Made by a program: the position numbers and the translations under genes. This document shows positions 27,737 through 37,583 of a DNA stretch of 44,067 nucleotides, piece by piece. Within the stretch, counting starts at the first letter, position 1; each line of letters opens with the position of its first letter. Source of the DNA: Gammaproteobacteria bacterium (GTDB lineage Bacteria > Pseudomonadota > Gammaproteobacteria > Thiohalomonadales > Thiohalomonadaceae); NCBI GenBank assembly GCA_015231435.1, contig JADGBN010000011.1:1-44067 (forward strand), given 5' to 3'. The notes beneath the pieces were generated by a model. The model had not been told where the DNA came from and did not search any database. It saw only the letters and a program-made list of their open reading frames with translations.

Positions 27737-29257
27737 ATGTTCGCTGATTTACCTCTGCTAAGCATTACCATCTGGCTGCCAATTGTCGGCGGTCTGCTGG
27801 TGCTCATGGTCGGTAGTGAGCGCAACAATGGGTTTGAAGCGAAGGTGATCGCGCTGCTGGTGTCGCTGGTCACCTTTGTTGCCTCCATTCCCCTCTTTAC
27901 TCAGTTTGATAGTAGCAGTTGGCAGATGCAGTTTACCGAACTCGCGCCGTGGATAACGACGGTAGAGGTCAATTATCATCTGGGTGTCGATGGTTTCTCA
28001 ATGCCGCTCATTCTGCTGACCACCTTTATGACTATTATTGTGGTGATCGCCGGTTGGGAGGTTATCACCTTTAAAGTCGCGCAATATATGGCCTCCTTCC
28101 TGATTATGGAGGGGTTGATGATTGGTGTCTTCTCCTCGCTTGATGCGATGCTCTTCTATGTTTTCTGGGAAGCGATGCTAATCCCGATGTTTTTAATTAT
28201 TGGTATCTGGGGTGGCGATAACCGTGTCTATGCGACGATTAAGTTCTTCCTCTATACCTTTATTGGCTCGCTCTTTATGCTGGTTGCGCTTATCTATCTC
28301 TATCTTGAAATTGGCAGCTTTGCCATTTTAGAGATGCATACGGCGGGTTTGACCCTTTCCGCGCAGGTGCTGATATTCTTCGCGTTCCTCTTCGCCTTTG
28401 CCGTTAAGGTGCCGATGTGGCCGGTGCATACCTGGTTGCCTGATGCGCATGTCCAGGCGCCGACAGGGGGATCGGTCATTCTTGCGGCGATTATGCTCAA
28501 ACTGGGTGCCTATGGTTTTGTCCGCTTCTCGCTACCTATCGCCCCAGATGCCAGTCAGGCGCTGGATGAGTTAATGATTCTCCTGTCGCTCATTGCGATT
28601 GGCTATATCGGTTTTGTCGCGCTGGTGCAACAGGATATGAAAAAGCTGATTGCCTACTCATCGATTTCCCACATGGGTTTTGTCACCCTGGGATTTTTTA
28701 TCCCCTTTACCATCTATCAGTCGACAGGTTCTTGGCAGGGTGCGGCGATGGGAATGGAGGGGGCGATGGTGCAGATGATTGCCCATGGCTTTGTCTCTGG
28801 GGCGATGTTCCTTGCGGTTGGGGTGATGTATGACCGTATTCACTCACGCGAAATTTCCGCCTACGGTGGGGTGGTACACCAGATGCCAAAGTTTGCCGGT
28901 TTTGTCGTTCTCTTTGCCATGGCCAATGCCGGGCTGCCCGGGACGGCGGGCTTTGTTGGCGAGTTTATGGTGATTGTCAGCGCCTTTAAGGCAAACTTCT
29001 GGATTGCCCTAATTGCGGCGCTAACCCTAATTCTAGGCGCAGCCTACACCCTGTGGATGGTAAAGCGGGTGATCTTTGGCCCAGTGGTAAGCGATAAGGT
29101 GGCGACCATGCAGGATATAAACGGACGCGAGTTACTCTTTATGTCACTTCTTGCCCTTGCCGTGCTGCTGCTGGGTCTTTGGCCTGCGCCACTTCTCGAG
29201 GTGATGCACGCTTCGGTGGCGCACCTGTTACAGCACATTGCCATCTCAAAATTGTAA
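27737..29257 (+). CDS. nuoM: NADH-quinone oxidoreductase subunit M
   Basis: A 506-residue antiporter-like subunit. Marks are VFWEAMLIPMFLIIGIWGG (essential Glu), FAVKVPMWPVHTWLPDAHV (essential Lys), AIMLKLGAYGFVRFSLPI and KKLIAYSSISHMGFVTLG. It starts 28 nt after nuoL. Length matches the family. Confidence 0.96.
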   Translation: MFADLPLLSITIWLPIVGGLLVLMVGSERNNGFEAKVIALLVSLVTFVASIPLFTQFDSSSWQMQFTELAPWITTVEVNYHLGVDGFSMPLILLTTFMTIIVVIAGWEVITFKVAQYMASFLIMEGLMIGVFSSLDAMLFYVFWEAMLIPMFLIIGIWGGDNRVYATIKFFLYTFIGSLFMLVALIYLYLEIGSFAILEMHTAGLTLSAQVLIFFAFLFAFAVKVPMWPVHTWLPDAHVQAPTGGSVILAAIMLKLGAYGFVRFSLPIAPDASQALDELMILLSLIAIGYIGFVALVQQDMKKLIAYSSISHMGFVTLGFFIPFTIYQSTGSWQGAAMGMEGAMVQMIAHGFVSGAMFLAVGVMYDRIHSREISAYGGVVHQMPKFAGFVVLFAMANAGLPGTAGFVGEFMVIVSAFKANFWIALIAALTLILGAAYTLWMVKRVIFGPVVSDKVATMQDINGRELLFMSLLALAVLLLGLWPAPLLEVMHASVAHLLQHIAISKL

Positions 29258-29269
29258 ACGGAAGCATCC

Positions 29270-30709
29270 ATGAATTTTATCCACCCGCAATTTTCCCTGG
29301 CACTACCCGAGATGATTCTCCTCGGGATGATCTCCATCATTCTAATTGCCGACCTCTTTATTAGTGACAAGGGACGGGTGGTTACCTACCTAATGACCCA
29401 GGCAACACTGGTGTTGGCGGCGATTGCCACGGCGGCGGTGATGGGGGCTGATGTCGCGCTATCCTTTAACGGTCATTTTATTATTGATCCACTGGCATCG
29501 CTGACCAAGCTGTTTATCTATCTGGTGTCGATGGTCGCCTTTGCCTATTCGCGAAGCTACCTAATTGAGCGTGATATGTATCGCGGCGAGTATTTTGTTC
29601 TCGGGCTAACCGCCGTGCTGGGAATGATGGTGCTTGCCTCCGCCCACTCACTGCTGACACTCTATCTTGGGTTGGAACTGCTCTCGCTTTCACTCTATGC
29701 GATGGTCGGGTTACGGCGTGACTCGTCACAGGCGGCAGAGGCGGCGATGAAGTATTTTGTGTTGGGCGCGATGGCCTCGGCGATGCTGCTTTACGGTATG
29801 TCAATGATCTACGGTGCAACCGGTACGCTCAATCTCTGGGAGATCCGTGATGCGGTAGCGGAGGGTTCAGGTCACTCACTGGTACTCATTTTTGGCCTAG
29901 TCTTTTTAATGGTCGGCGTGGCATTTAAGCTCGGTGCGGCACCGTTTCATATGTGGGTTCCCGATGTTTATCACGGTGCGCCAACCAGTGTCACCCTCTT
30001 TTTAAGCAGTGCGCCCAAGCTCGCCGCCTTTGTGCTAATGATCCGCCTGCTGGTCGATGCCCTGCCGGCACTGGCGTCAGCATGGAGCGATATGCTGGTG
30101 ATTATTGCGGTGTTATCGATTGTACTGGGTAATGTGATTGCCATCGCGCAGCTGAATATCAAACGGATGCTTGCCTATTCGGGGATCTCTCATATCGGCT
30201 TTCTCCTTCTCGGTGTGCTCTCTGCAACGCCTGAGGGGTATGCAGCGGCATTCTATTATGCAATTGTTTACGCGATCATGAGTCTAGGTGGTTTTGCCAT
30301 GGTACTGGTGATGAGTCGTCAGGGTTTTGAGGCGGATGAGCTGAGTGATTATGCCGGGCTTAACGAGCGCAGCCCAATCATTGCCCTGATGATGCTGTTT
30401 ATTATGTTCTCTATGGCAGGGGTGCCACCGTTGCTCGGCTTCTGGGCGAAACTGGCAGTGATTCAGGCGATCGTGGCTGTGGAGTACTATCAACTCGCGG
30501 TGCTGGCGGTTCTCTTTTCGGTGGTTGGTGCCTTTTACTATCTGCGGGTGATTAGAATTATCTATTTTGATAAACCGACGGAGCGCCGTGAGCTGAAGCC
30601 GGCGAATGATCTTAAAGTTATCTTTATTGCCAATGCGATGCTGGTACTGCTGCTGGGGCTATTTCCCGAATCACTCATGAACCTGTGTCAGAGTGCCTTT
30701 ATCTATTAG
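29270..30709 (+). CDS. nuoN: NADH-quinone oxidoreductase subunit N
   Basis: A 479-residue antiporter-like subunit, last of the operon. Conserved sequences are LYLGLELLSLSLYAMVGL, AAMKYFVLGAMASAMLLYG, FKLGAAPFHMWVPDVYHGAP (key Lys) and KRMLAYSGISHIGFLLLG. It starts 12 nt after the nuoM stop. No convincing terminator is seen before the tRNA-fMet promoter 36 nt downstream of its stop, so some nuo read-through into the tRNA is possible. Confidence 0.96.
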   Translation: MNFIHPQFSLALPEMILLGMISIILIADLFISDKGRVVTYLMTQATLVLAAIATAAVMGADVALSFNGHFIIDPLASLTKLFIYLVSMVAFAYSRSYLIERDMYRGEYFVLGLTAVLGMMVLASAHSLLTLYLGLELLSLSLYAMVGLRRDSSQAAEAAMKYFVLGAMASAMLLYGMSMIYGATGTLNLWEIRDAVAEGSGHSLVLIFGLVFLMVGVAFKLGAAPFHMWVPDVYHGAPTSVTLFLSSAPKLAAFVLMIRLLVDALPALASAWSDMLVIIAVLSIVLGNVIAIAQLNIKRMLAYSGISHIGFLLLGVLSATPEGYAAAFYYAIVYAIMSLGGFAMVLVMSRQGFEADELSDYAGLNERSPIIALMMLFIMFSMAGVPPLLGFWAKLAVIQAIVAVEYYQLAVLAVLFSVVGAFYYLRVIRIIYFDKPTERRELKPANDLKVIFIANAMLVLLLGLFPESLMNLCQSAFIY

Positions 30710-30745
30710 TCTGCTCTTCTGACAGAGAGTGAAATTATTTAATGC

Positions 30746-30773
30746 TTGCAATAATTAAATAAGCCGCTATAAT
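30746..30773 (+). promoter_or_regulatory. sigma-70 promoter of the tRNA-fMet / rimP-nusA operon
   Basis: TTGCAA (30746-30751), a 16-nt spacer and a consensus TATAAT (30768-30773), followed by the GC-rich GCGGA discriminator typical of stringently controlled stable-RNA promoters. It lies 15 nt before the tRNA. Confidence 0.8.
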
Positions 30774-30788
30774 GCGGACTCATTCAGT

Positions 30789-30865
<77 letters not shown>

Positions 30866-30903
30866 ACTTACAGGTGTAGGTTGAGAAACTGAACATGGAA
30901 GGG

Positions 30904-30925
30904 GCCCCGTTTACGGGGCTTTTTT
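30904..30925 (+). terminator. intrinsic terminator after tRNA-fMet
   Basis: GCCCCG (30904-30909), loop TTTA, CGGGGC (30914-30919) and six T. It would end the tRNA transcript or attenuate entry into rimP-nusA. Confidence 0.85.
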
Positions 30926-30968
30926 ATTGGTGTTGACGTCATCGTTGATAAGCAACAGCGTATTCAGG

Positions 30969-30990
30969 ATGGGCCATTGGCCCATTTTTT
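30969..30990 (+). terminator. second terminator or attenuator before rimP
   Basis: Perfect palindrome ATGGGCCA-T-TGGCCCAT (30969-30985) followed by a T-run to 30990. It lies 40 nt before rimP. Two terminators in series in this leader recall the NusA-controlled leader of the E. coli operon. Confidence 0.7.
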
Positions 30991-31029
30991 GATCATAGCT
31001 ATTTAATAATTAAGACTATCAGAGGAAAA

Positions 31030-31494
31030 GTGATTGCCGTGGGACAGCGTGAAGAGCAGATTCAAGAGATAATAAAACCTGCAATTACGGCAATGGACGT
31101 GGAGCTGGTGGGCGTTGAGTTTCATGGGCAGGGCAAGCACTCGTTACTGCGTGTTTATATCGACCGGGAAGGTGGGGTTGATGCAGATCTCTGTGCTGAG
31201 GTTAGTTATCAGGTAAGCGCGGTTCTTGATATCGAAGACCCGATTAGTGAGGAGTACACGCTGGAGATCTCCTCCCCCGGAATTGATAGACCACTGTTTA
31301 CCCCAGAACACTATCTTAAACAGATTGGTAAAGAGATAAACCTGCATCTTGCACGGGCGCGTGATGGTCGGCGTAAATTTCGTGGGGTGTTAACGGGTGC
31401 AACCGCAGAAAAGATCACCCTGGAAGATGAAAACGGTCATGCCGAGTTCAGTTATTCCGAGATTAATAAGGCGAATGTCATCCATCGCTGGTAG
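31030..31494 (+). CDS. rimP: ribosome maturation factor RimP
   Basis: A 154-residue 30S assembly factor. The N-terminal domain has DVELVGVEFHGQGKHSLLRV and IDREGGVDADLCAEVS, the hinge YTLEISSPGIDRPL is the family signature, and the C-terminal SH3-like domain runs from about residue 90 to INKANVIHRW. Start GTG 31030 follows GAGGAAAA; a second GTG at 31039 is possible. First protein gene of the operon. Confidence 0.95.
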   Translation: MIAVGQREEQIQEIIKPAITAMDVELVGVEFHGQGKHSLLRVYIDREGGVDADLCAEVSYQVSAVLDIEDPISEEYTLEISSPGIDRPLFTPEHYLKQIGKEINLHLARARDGRRKFRGVLTGATAEKITLEDENGHAEFSYSEINKANVIHRW

Positions 31495-31558
31495 TTCAGT
31501 GAGCGGTGGCAGTCCAAACTTTACATAGATGTAGCATAAGCTGGAGTAGAGCGGCAGA

Positions 31559-33091
31559 ATGAACAGTATGAATAAAGAGATTTTGCAGGTTATTGATGTC
31601 GTCTCCAATGAGAAGGGGATCGATAAAGAGATCATCTTTACGGCGATGGAGTTTGCCCTGGCCTCTGCGACCAAAAAGAACCGTTTGGGTGATATCGACG
31701 TGCGCGTGAGTATTGATCGTCACTCAGGGGCTTATTTGACCTACCGTCGCTGGATGGTGATGGATGACAGTAAAACCAATCAGCTTGAAGCACCAGAGCG
31801 TGAAATTACCCTTAGTGCTGCACGGGAGGATAACCCCGAACTGCAGCCGGGTGATTTTATTGAGGAGGAGATTGAGTCAGTCGCCTTTGGTCGTGTTGCT
31901 GCACAAGCGGCAAAACAGGTGATGGTGCAGAAAGTACGCGAAGCTGAGCGCGCCCAGGTGGTTGACCGTTATCGCGACCGTGTCGGGCAAATTATTAGCG
32001 GCATTGTTAAACGTGCAGAGCGTGGCAATATCACGCTCGATATCGGCGATAATATTGAGGCCTTCATTCCGCGCGAACACTCGATTCCGCGTGAGTCAGT
32101 GCGCCCGGGGGATCGATTACGAGGCTATCTCTATGAGGTGCGTTCGGAGTTGCGGGGTCCGCAACTCTTTGTCAGTCGCACCATGTCACAATTTTTGATT
32201 GAGCTCTTTAAAGTCGAGGTTCCGGAAATTGGTGAAGGGGTTATTGACCTAATTGCCGCCTCGCGTGATCCGGGACTGCGCGCCAAGATTGCAGTACGCA
32301 GTCGTGATCAACGCATTGATCCGGTGGGTGCTTGCGTGGGTATGCGCGGCTCTCGGGTGCAGTCGGTGACCAATGAGATGAATGGTGAGCGGGTGGATAT
32401 TGTCCTCTGGAGCGACAACAATGCCCAGTTTGTCATTAATGCTATGGCACCTGCCGAAGTCCGTTCGATTGTGATGGATGAAGAGAGCCATAGCATGGAT
32501 GTGGCAGTGGCGCAGGAGCAGCTCTCTCAGGCCATCGGGCGTAATGGCCAGAATGTGCGTCTTGCCAGTGAGCTGACGGGCTGGAACCTTAATATTCTCA
32601 CGGAAGAGGAGGCGGGGCAGAAGAGCGAGGCGGAAGCCGAACGCCAGATTGCACAGTTTATGCAGCAGTTGCATGTCGATGAGGATGTTGCGGTCGTTCT
32701 TGTACAAGAGGGATTTACCACCCTTGAAGAGGTGGCCTATGTTCCGGTACAGGAGATGTTGGCGATAGAGGAGTTTGATGAAAATACTGTTGAAGAGCTA
32801 CGCTCCCGGGCACGCGATGCGATTGTCATTCGTGACATTAGTGTTGAGGAGCATACCGAACAGAGTAGCGAAGATCTGCTGCAGATGCCGGGGATGAGTC
32901 AGCTGATAGCTGATAAACTCGCAGTGCACAAAATTTACACTATGGATGATTTGGCCGAACTGGCCGTGGACGAGTTGACCGCGATGGTTGATCTTGAAGA
33001 TGAGGCCGCGGCGGCCTTAATTATGAAGGCGCGTGAGCCGTGGTTTGCCGAATCGGCGACTGCGACTGCGACATCAGGCGCAGTAAAATAG
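31559..33091 (+). CDS. nusA: transcription termination/antitermination factor NusA
   Basis: A 510-residue RNA polymerase-binding protein. The N-terminal domain ([20 protein letters not shown]), the S1 domain around residues 135-200 ([20 protein letters not shown]), two KH domains ([37 protein letters not shown]) and two C-terminal acidic repeats with helix-hairpin-helix character are all present. ATG 31559 is chosen because GGAG lies upstream; ATG 31568 would give the E. coli-like MNKEIL start. NusA controls its own operon leader in E. coli. Confidence 0.96.
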   Translation: MNSMNKEILQVIDVVSNEKGIDKEIIFTAMEFALASATKKNRLGDIDVRVSIDRHSGAYLTYRRWMVMDDSKTNQLEAPEREITLSAAREDNPELQPGDFIEEEIESVAFGRVAAQAAKQVMVQKVREAERAQVVDRYRDRVGQIISGIVKRAERGNITLDIGDNIEAFIPREHSIPRESVRPGDRLRGYLYEVRSELRGPQLFVSRTMSQFLIELFKVEVPEIGEGVIDLIAASRDPGLRAKIAVRSRDQRIDPVGACVGMRGSRVQSVTNEMNGERVDIVLWSDNNAQFVINAMAPAEVRSIVMDEESHSMDVAVAQEQLSQAIGRNGQNVRLASELTGWNLNILTEEEAGQKSEAEAERQIAQFMQQLHVDEDVAVVLVQEGFTTLEEVAYVPVQEMLAIEEFDENTVEELRSRARDAIVIRDISVEEHTEQSSEDLLQMPGMSQLIADKLAVHKIYTMDDLAELAVDELTAMVDLEDEAAAALIMKAREPWFAESATATATSGAVK

Positions 33092-33110
33092 CTGAACGAG
33101 GAGAGCTTGT

Positions 33111-35696
33111 ATGTCAGAAACGACCGTAGCGCGATTTTCCCAAACCATAGATGTCCCCATTGATAGACTGCGTCAACAGTTGAATGATGCTGGCATTCAG
33201 GTCGAAAGTGATGATGATCTGTTAAGTCACGAAGATAAGGTAGAGTTTCTCACCTATTTGCGACGACAGCATGGTAAGGGCAGTGAGCAGCCTGTTGAAA
33301 AAGCTGAGAGTGAAGACGCTACACCGCGAAAAATCACTTTAAACCGGCGTTCAACCAGCGAATTGAAACAGACGCCAGGTACTGCTGGACGCAATCGTTC
33401 CGTGAAGGTCGAGGTGCGTAAAAAACGCACCTATATTAAGCGTAGCCCCAGTGCTGATGAGGCAGAACCGCCAGAAATTGACAGCAATCTTGCGCAGCGT
33501 TTAGAACAACAGATTAATGAAGAGATCCTTGAGCGCGAATTAGAGAAGCGGCGACAACAGGCTGAGGAGGAGCAGCGGCAGCAGGAGCTTAAGAAACAGG
33601 CTGAAGCTGAAGCGGCAAAGCGTGACGAGGAGGCCAAAAAAGCAGAAGCTGAGGTTAAGCGCAGCAGCGAAGAGGAGAATCGTCGGCGAATCGCGGGTGC
33701 ACAGCGGGCTGCAACGGGTGAGAAAGCGGTTGTTGCCGTTGTCGAAGATCCGCGTAAGCGCAGCGATAGTGCCAACAATAGCACTAAAAAAAGAAAGAAA
33801 TCGCGTAGTAACGAGAGTGAGCCCAAAGAGCTGCATATCGCTGAAGGAAAAACCGGTCGTCGTAAAAAGAGTACAAAGCCTGGCGACCGGCGTGTCGTTA
33901 GCAGCGCTCCTTTACATGAGTTTGAGCGTCCGACAGCACCGATTAGCCGTGATGTCCTGATTCCCGAGACGATTACGGTTGCCGAGCTGGCACAACGCAT
34001 GAGCGTTAAGGCCGCCGAGGTGATTAAGGTGATGATGGGGATGGGATCAATGGTCACCATTAATCAGGTGCTGGATCAGGAGACCGCCAGCGTTTTGGTT
34101 GAGGAGATGGGTCACAAGGCAACCGTTGTGAAGGATGATGCCATTGAGTCGGAGCTTATGGATAGCAGCAGCGATACCCATGAACTGAAACCACGTGCTC
34201 CGGTGGTGACCATTATGGGTCACGTCGATCATGGTAAAACATCGCTGCTTGATCACATCAGGGTGAGCCGGGTTGCTTCGGGTGAGGCGGGTGGTATCAC
34301 CCAGCATATCGGTGCCTATCATGTGAATACCGATCGCGGCATGGTCACTTTTCTTGATACTCCCGGTCACGCCGCCTTTACCGCGATGCGTGCACGCGGC
34401 GCAATGGCGACAGATATTGTGGTCCTTGTGGTTGCCGCCGATGATGGCGTCATGCCGCAGACTAAAGAGGCGATACAGCACGCTAGGGCCGCCGAAGTTC
34501 CGTTAATTGTTGCTGTGAATAAAATGGATAAGGCCGGTGCTGACCCAGATCGGGTTAAAAACGAACTGGTTGCAGAGAGTGTCGTCCCTGATGATTGGGG
34601 TGGCGATACGATGTTTGCTTACGTCTCGGCAAAAAGCGGACAGGGCATTGACGAACTTCTCGAAAAGATTCTTCTTCAGGCCGAGGTTCTAGAGCTTAAG
34701 GCTGCTGATGAGGGGTTAGCGCGAGGCGTTGTGATTGAGTCGCGCCTTGATAAGGGGCGAGGCGTGGTGGCCACGGTGCTGGTGCAGAGTGGTTGCCTGA
34801 AACGGGGTGATATTCTACTCGCCGGTCAGGAGTTTGGCCGAATTCGCGCGATGAGTGACGAGAACGGAAAATCAATTGATGTTGCGGGCCCCTCTATTCC
34901 TGTGGAGATCCAGGGCTTAACCGGCGCACCAACCGCTGGTGAGGCGGCAGTGGCTGTCGCAAGTGAGCGTAAGGCGCGTGAAGTAGCGCTGTTTCGCCAG
35001 GGCAAGTTCCGTGAGGTTAAATTCGCCAAGCAGCAGAAGTCAAAGCTTGAAGATATGTTTACCAAAATGGATGAGGGCGATATCAGTATTCTGAATATCG
35101 TTATTAAGGCTGATGTTCAGGGTTCGGTTGAAGCGATTAGCGATGCGCTGACCAAGCTGTCAACCAGTGAAGTGCGGGTGAAGATTGTCGCTTCAGGTGT
35201 CGGCGGTATTACCGCATCCGACGCTCAGCTTGCCAGTGCCTCTGACGCCATTATTCTCGGATTTAATGTGCGTGCCGATGCCGGTGCTAAACGTATCATT
35301 GATGAGTATGGTCTTGATCTGCACTACTACAGCGTTATCTACGACCTGATTAATGAGGTGAAAAGTGCGATGACCGGCATGCTCGCCCCCTCATTTAAGG
35401 AGGAGATCATTGGCCTTGCTGAAGTGCGTGATGTTTTCCGCTCACCAAAGTTTGGCGCTATTGCTGGCTGTATTGTCACCGAGGGGACGGTTAAACGTCA
35501 TAATCCGATTCGTGTATTACGTGACCATGTGGTTATTTATGAGGGTGAACTGGAGTCATTGCGACGCTTTAAGGATGATGTCAGTGAGGTGAAGTCGGGA
35601 ACAGAGTGCGGCATTGGGGTTAAAAATTACAATGATGTGCGCGCTGGCGACCAGATTGAAGTCTTTGAACGTATTGCTGTAAAGCGCGAACTTTAG
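33111..35696 (+). CDS. infB: translation initiation factor IF-2
   Basis: An 861-residue GTPase that recruits fMet-tRNA to the 30S subunit. A short N-terminal IF2N domain is followed by a long charged, coiled-coil-like segment (about residues 130-260, Glu/Lys/Arg/Ala-rich), a second IF2N domain, then the G domain: [12 protein letters not shown] (G1), DTPGHAAF (G3), NKMDKAG (G4), SAKSGQG (G5), and the C-terminal fMet-tRNA-binding domain. GAGGAGAG precedes the ATG. Internal starts for shorter IF-2 forms, known in E. coli, cannot be confirmed here. Confidence 0.96.
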   Translation: MSETTVARFSQTIDVPIDRLRQQLNDAGIQVESDDDLLSHEDKVEFLTYLRRQHGKGSEQPVEKAESEDATPRKITLNRRSTSELKQTPGTAGRNRSVKVEVRKKRTYIKRSPSADEAEPPEIDSNLAQRLEQQINEEILERELEKRRQQAEEEQRQQELKKQAEAEAAKRDEEAKKAEAEVKRSSEEENRRRIAGAQRAATGEKAVVAVVEDPRKRSDSANNSTKKRKKSRSNESEPKELHIAEGKTGRRKKSTKPGDRRVVSSAPLHEFERPTAPISRDVLIPETITVAELAQRMSVKAAEVIKVMMGMGSMVTINQVLDQETASVLVEEMGHKATVVKDDAIESELMDSSSDTHELKPRAPVVTIMGHVDHGKTSLLDHIRVSRVASGEAGGITQHIGAYHVNTDRGMVTFLDTPGHAAFTAMRARGAMATDIVVLVVAADDGVMPQTKEAIQHARAAEVPLIVAVNKMDKAGADPDRVKNELVAESVVPDDWGGDTMFAYVSAKSGQGIDELLEKILLQAEVLELKAADEGLARGVVIESRLDKGRGVVATVLVQSGCLKRGDILLAGQEFGRIRAMSDENGKSIDVAGPSIPVEIQGLTGAPTAGEAAVAVASERKAREVALFRQGKFREVKFAKQQKSKLEDMFTKMDEGDISILNIVIKADVQGSVEAISDALTKLSTSEVRVKIVASGVGGITASDAQLASASDAIILGFNVRADAGAKRIIDEYGLDLHYYSVIYDLINEVKSAMTGMLAPSFKEEIIGLAEVRDVFRSPKFGAIAGCIVTEGTVKRHNPIRVLRDHVVIYEGELESLRRFKDDVSEVKSGTECGIGVKNYNDVRAGDQIEVFERIAVKREL

Positions 35697-35705
35697 GACG
35701 CGGGT

Positions 35706-36122
35706 GTGGCAAAAGATTTTGATCGGAGTCGGCGTGTTGCGGAGCAGTTGCAACGTGAACTTTCGCAGCTTGTCCATTTTGAGGTCAAAGATCCGCGTGT
35801 TGATCACCTGTTAACGATCTCTGATATTGAGGTGAGTCGGGATCTCGCCTATGCGCGGGTCTATGTCTCACATCTTGATCCTGCGCATGATATGGCGGCG
35901 GCGGTCAAGGCGCTAAATCATGCGGCGGGTTTTTTGCGGCGTGAAATTGCCCACCGTATGTCGCTGCGTATTGCGCCGCAGATTAAGTTCTATTTTGATG
36001 AGACACTGGATCGGGGTAACCGCATTTCAGCGCTTATTCATCAGGCGGTAGCGGCGGATCGCACTGTCTCGGATAACCCTACTGACATAGCAGCAACGGG
36101 TGCAGAAGACGATGGGACTTAG
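35706..36122 (+). CDS. rbfA: ribosome-binding factor A
   Basis: A 138-residue KH-fold 30S maturation factor. Family sequences are SRRVAEQLQRELSQLV at the N-terminus, VKDPRVDHLLTISDIEVSRD in the middle, and APQIKFYFDETLDRGNRI near residues 95-112. Start is GTG 35706, ten bases after the infB stop. The 3' end overlaps truB by 11 bases. Confidence 0.94.
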   Translation: MAKDFDRSRRVAEQLQRELSQLVHFEVKDPRVDHLLTISDIEVSRDLAYARVYVSHLDPAHDMAAAVKALNHAAGFLRREIAHRMSLRIAPQIKFYFDETLDRGNRISALIHQAVAADRTVSDNPTDIAATGAEDDGT

Positions 36123-37062
36123 TCGCAAACAGCGTGGTCGTCCGTTAAACGCTATTCTGCTGCTCGATAAACCACTGGGCATCACCTCCAACAGAGCGCT
36201 GCAGCAGGTGAAGGGGATCTACCAGGCGCGCAAGGCGGGTCATACGGGAAGTCTTGACCCGTTGGCAACGGGAATGTTGCCGATCTGTTTTGGTGAGGCT
36301 ACCAAACTCTCCGCTTTTTTACTCGATGCTGACAAGCAGTATCGTGGACGATGCAAACTCGGTATCACCACCACCACCGCCGATGGTGAGGGGACGATTG
36401 TCCAGCAGCGTCCTGTGGAGGAGTATAGTGAGGCGACGCTAAATGCGGTGATTGCACGTTTTTGCGGTAAAATTATGCAGATCCCGCCGATGTACTCGGC
36501 GCTGAAAAAAGATGGGGTGCCGCTCTATAAGTTGGCGCGAGAGGGCAAGGAGGTGGTTCGCGAACCACGTCAGGTCACCATTTACCATTTGGCGCTACAG
36601 CGTCTGAGCGCAGATGAACTTGAGATTGTCGTCTCCTGCAGTAAAGGGACCTATATCCGTACCTTAGTTGAGGATATTGGTGAGGCGCTGGGTTGCGGTG
36701 CCCATTTAAGTGCATTGCAGCGCGAGCAGGTCGGCCCTTTTGCGATGTCACAAATGGTGACAATGGCAGCGCTTAGCAGTGCGGCGGAGGATGGATTTGC
36801 AGCACTTGACGCCCTGTTACTACCGATGCAGGAGGCGTTGCAGGGGTGGCCGGCGGTCACCGTCACCACGACAGGACTTTTCTATCTGCAGCAGGGGCAG
36901 GCGGTACAGATCCCGCGGGCACCGGATGCCGGATGGGTGAGGATTTTCACGCAAGCGGGTGAATTTATGGGAGTTGGGGCTATTCTTGAGGATGGCAGGG
37001 TCGCTCCCAAACGACTTTTTGTGCAGCATGCCGCCAGTGGCGGACTGGACAAAACAGGTTAG
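36112..37062 (+). CDS. truB: tRNA pseudouridine(55) synthase
   Basis: A 316-residue enzyme that makes pseudouridine 55 in the T-loop of tRNAs. The catalytic Asp is in GHTGSLDPLATGMLPICFG near residue 48. Others are LLLDKPLGITSN near 17-28, YSALKKDGVPLYKLAREG and CSKGTYIRTLVEDIG. A PUA-like C-terminal region follows. ATG 36112 (MGLSRKQRGRPLN) is preferred to the upstream in-frame GTG 36100. Confidence 0.95.
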   Translation: MGLSRKQRGRPLNAILLLDKPLGITSNRALQQVKGIYQARKAGHTGSLDPLATGMLPICFGEATKLSAFLLDADKQYRGRCKLGITTTTADGEGTIVQQRPVEEYSEATLNAVIARFCGKIMQIPPMYSALKKDGVPLYKLAREGKEVVREPRQVTIYHLALQRLSADELEIVVSCSKGTYIRTLVEDIGEALGCGAHLSALQREQVGPFAMSQMVTMAALSSAAEDGFAALDALLLPMQEALQGWPAVTVTTTGLFYLQQGQAVQIPRAPDAGWVRIFTQAGEFMGVGAILEDGRVAPKRLFVQHAASGGLDKTG

Positions 37063-37167
37063 CAGGCAGGTGTGGGTTAAATATATCTGTAACACCGTGG
37101 TGAATACAGGTAGAATTGCGCCCTTATTTATTCAGGAAACCTTAAGTTTAGAGGGCAAGTAAAGTTC

Positions 37168-37437
37168 ATGGCATTAACGAATGAGCAGAAACAGGGTATC
37201 GTCAGGGAGTACGGTGCTAATGAGAGAGATACCGGTTCAACTGAAGTGCAGATCGCTCTGCTATCGGCGGATATAAACGGTCTTTCCAGTCATTTTAAGG
37301 ATCACATTCACGATCACCACTCACGTCGCGGCTTGCTGCGAATGGTGAGTCAGCGTCGCAAACTACTTGACTATTTAAAGAATAGTGATGTAGAGCGCTA
37401 TCGCACCATTATTGGCCGCCTCGGCATACGCAAGTAG
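37168..37437 (+). CDS. rpsO: 30S ribosomal protein S15
   Basis: An 89-residue protein, the standard length. It shows [36 protein letters not shown] and the C-terminal [13 protein letters not shown] that bind 16S rRNA helices. In E. coli S15 represses its own translation through a leader pseudoknot; the 105-nt leader here was not folded. The gene is followed by two hairpins and pnp. Confidence 0.97.
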   Translation: MALTNEQKQGIVREYGANERDTGSTEVQIALLSADINGLSSHFKDHIHDHHSRRGLLRMVSQRRKLLDYLKNSDVERYRTIIGRLGIRK

Positions 37438-37443
37438 TGTTTC

Positions 37444-37518
37444 TGGCGTACGCGCTGCGCACGCCAAACAACTTATTCACCACCCGGTCACACGATGTGT
37501 GGGGCAGATAGCGGGTGG
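37444..37518 (+). promoter_or_regulatory. rpsO-pnp intergenic hairpins
   Basis: Hairpin 1 pairs TGGCGT (37444-37449) with ACGCCA (37461-37466). Hairpin 2 pairs CCACCCG (37480-37486) with CGGGTGG (37512-37518), with an inner CACA/TGTG helix. Neither is followed by a T-run. In E. coli the matching leader stem is cut by RNase III and used by PNPase for autoregulation, which is the likely role here. Confidence 0.55.
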
Positions 37519-37583
37519 GAGTCTGGCATGGTGCAGTTTGCCCATGATTAAGATTGACAACTACCAGTAAACAGGAATGTATT

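Noticed and set aside
33431-34060. Long antisense open frame within infB
   Set aside because: It mirrors the biased codon composition of the charged IF-2 segment; the Ser/Leu/Cys-rich translation has no domain features.
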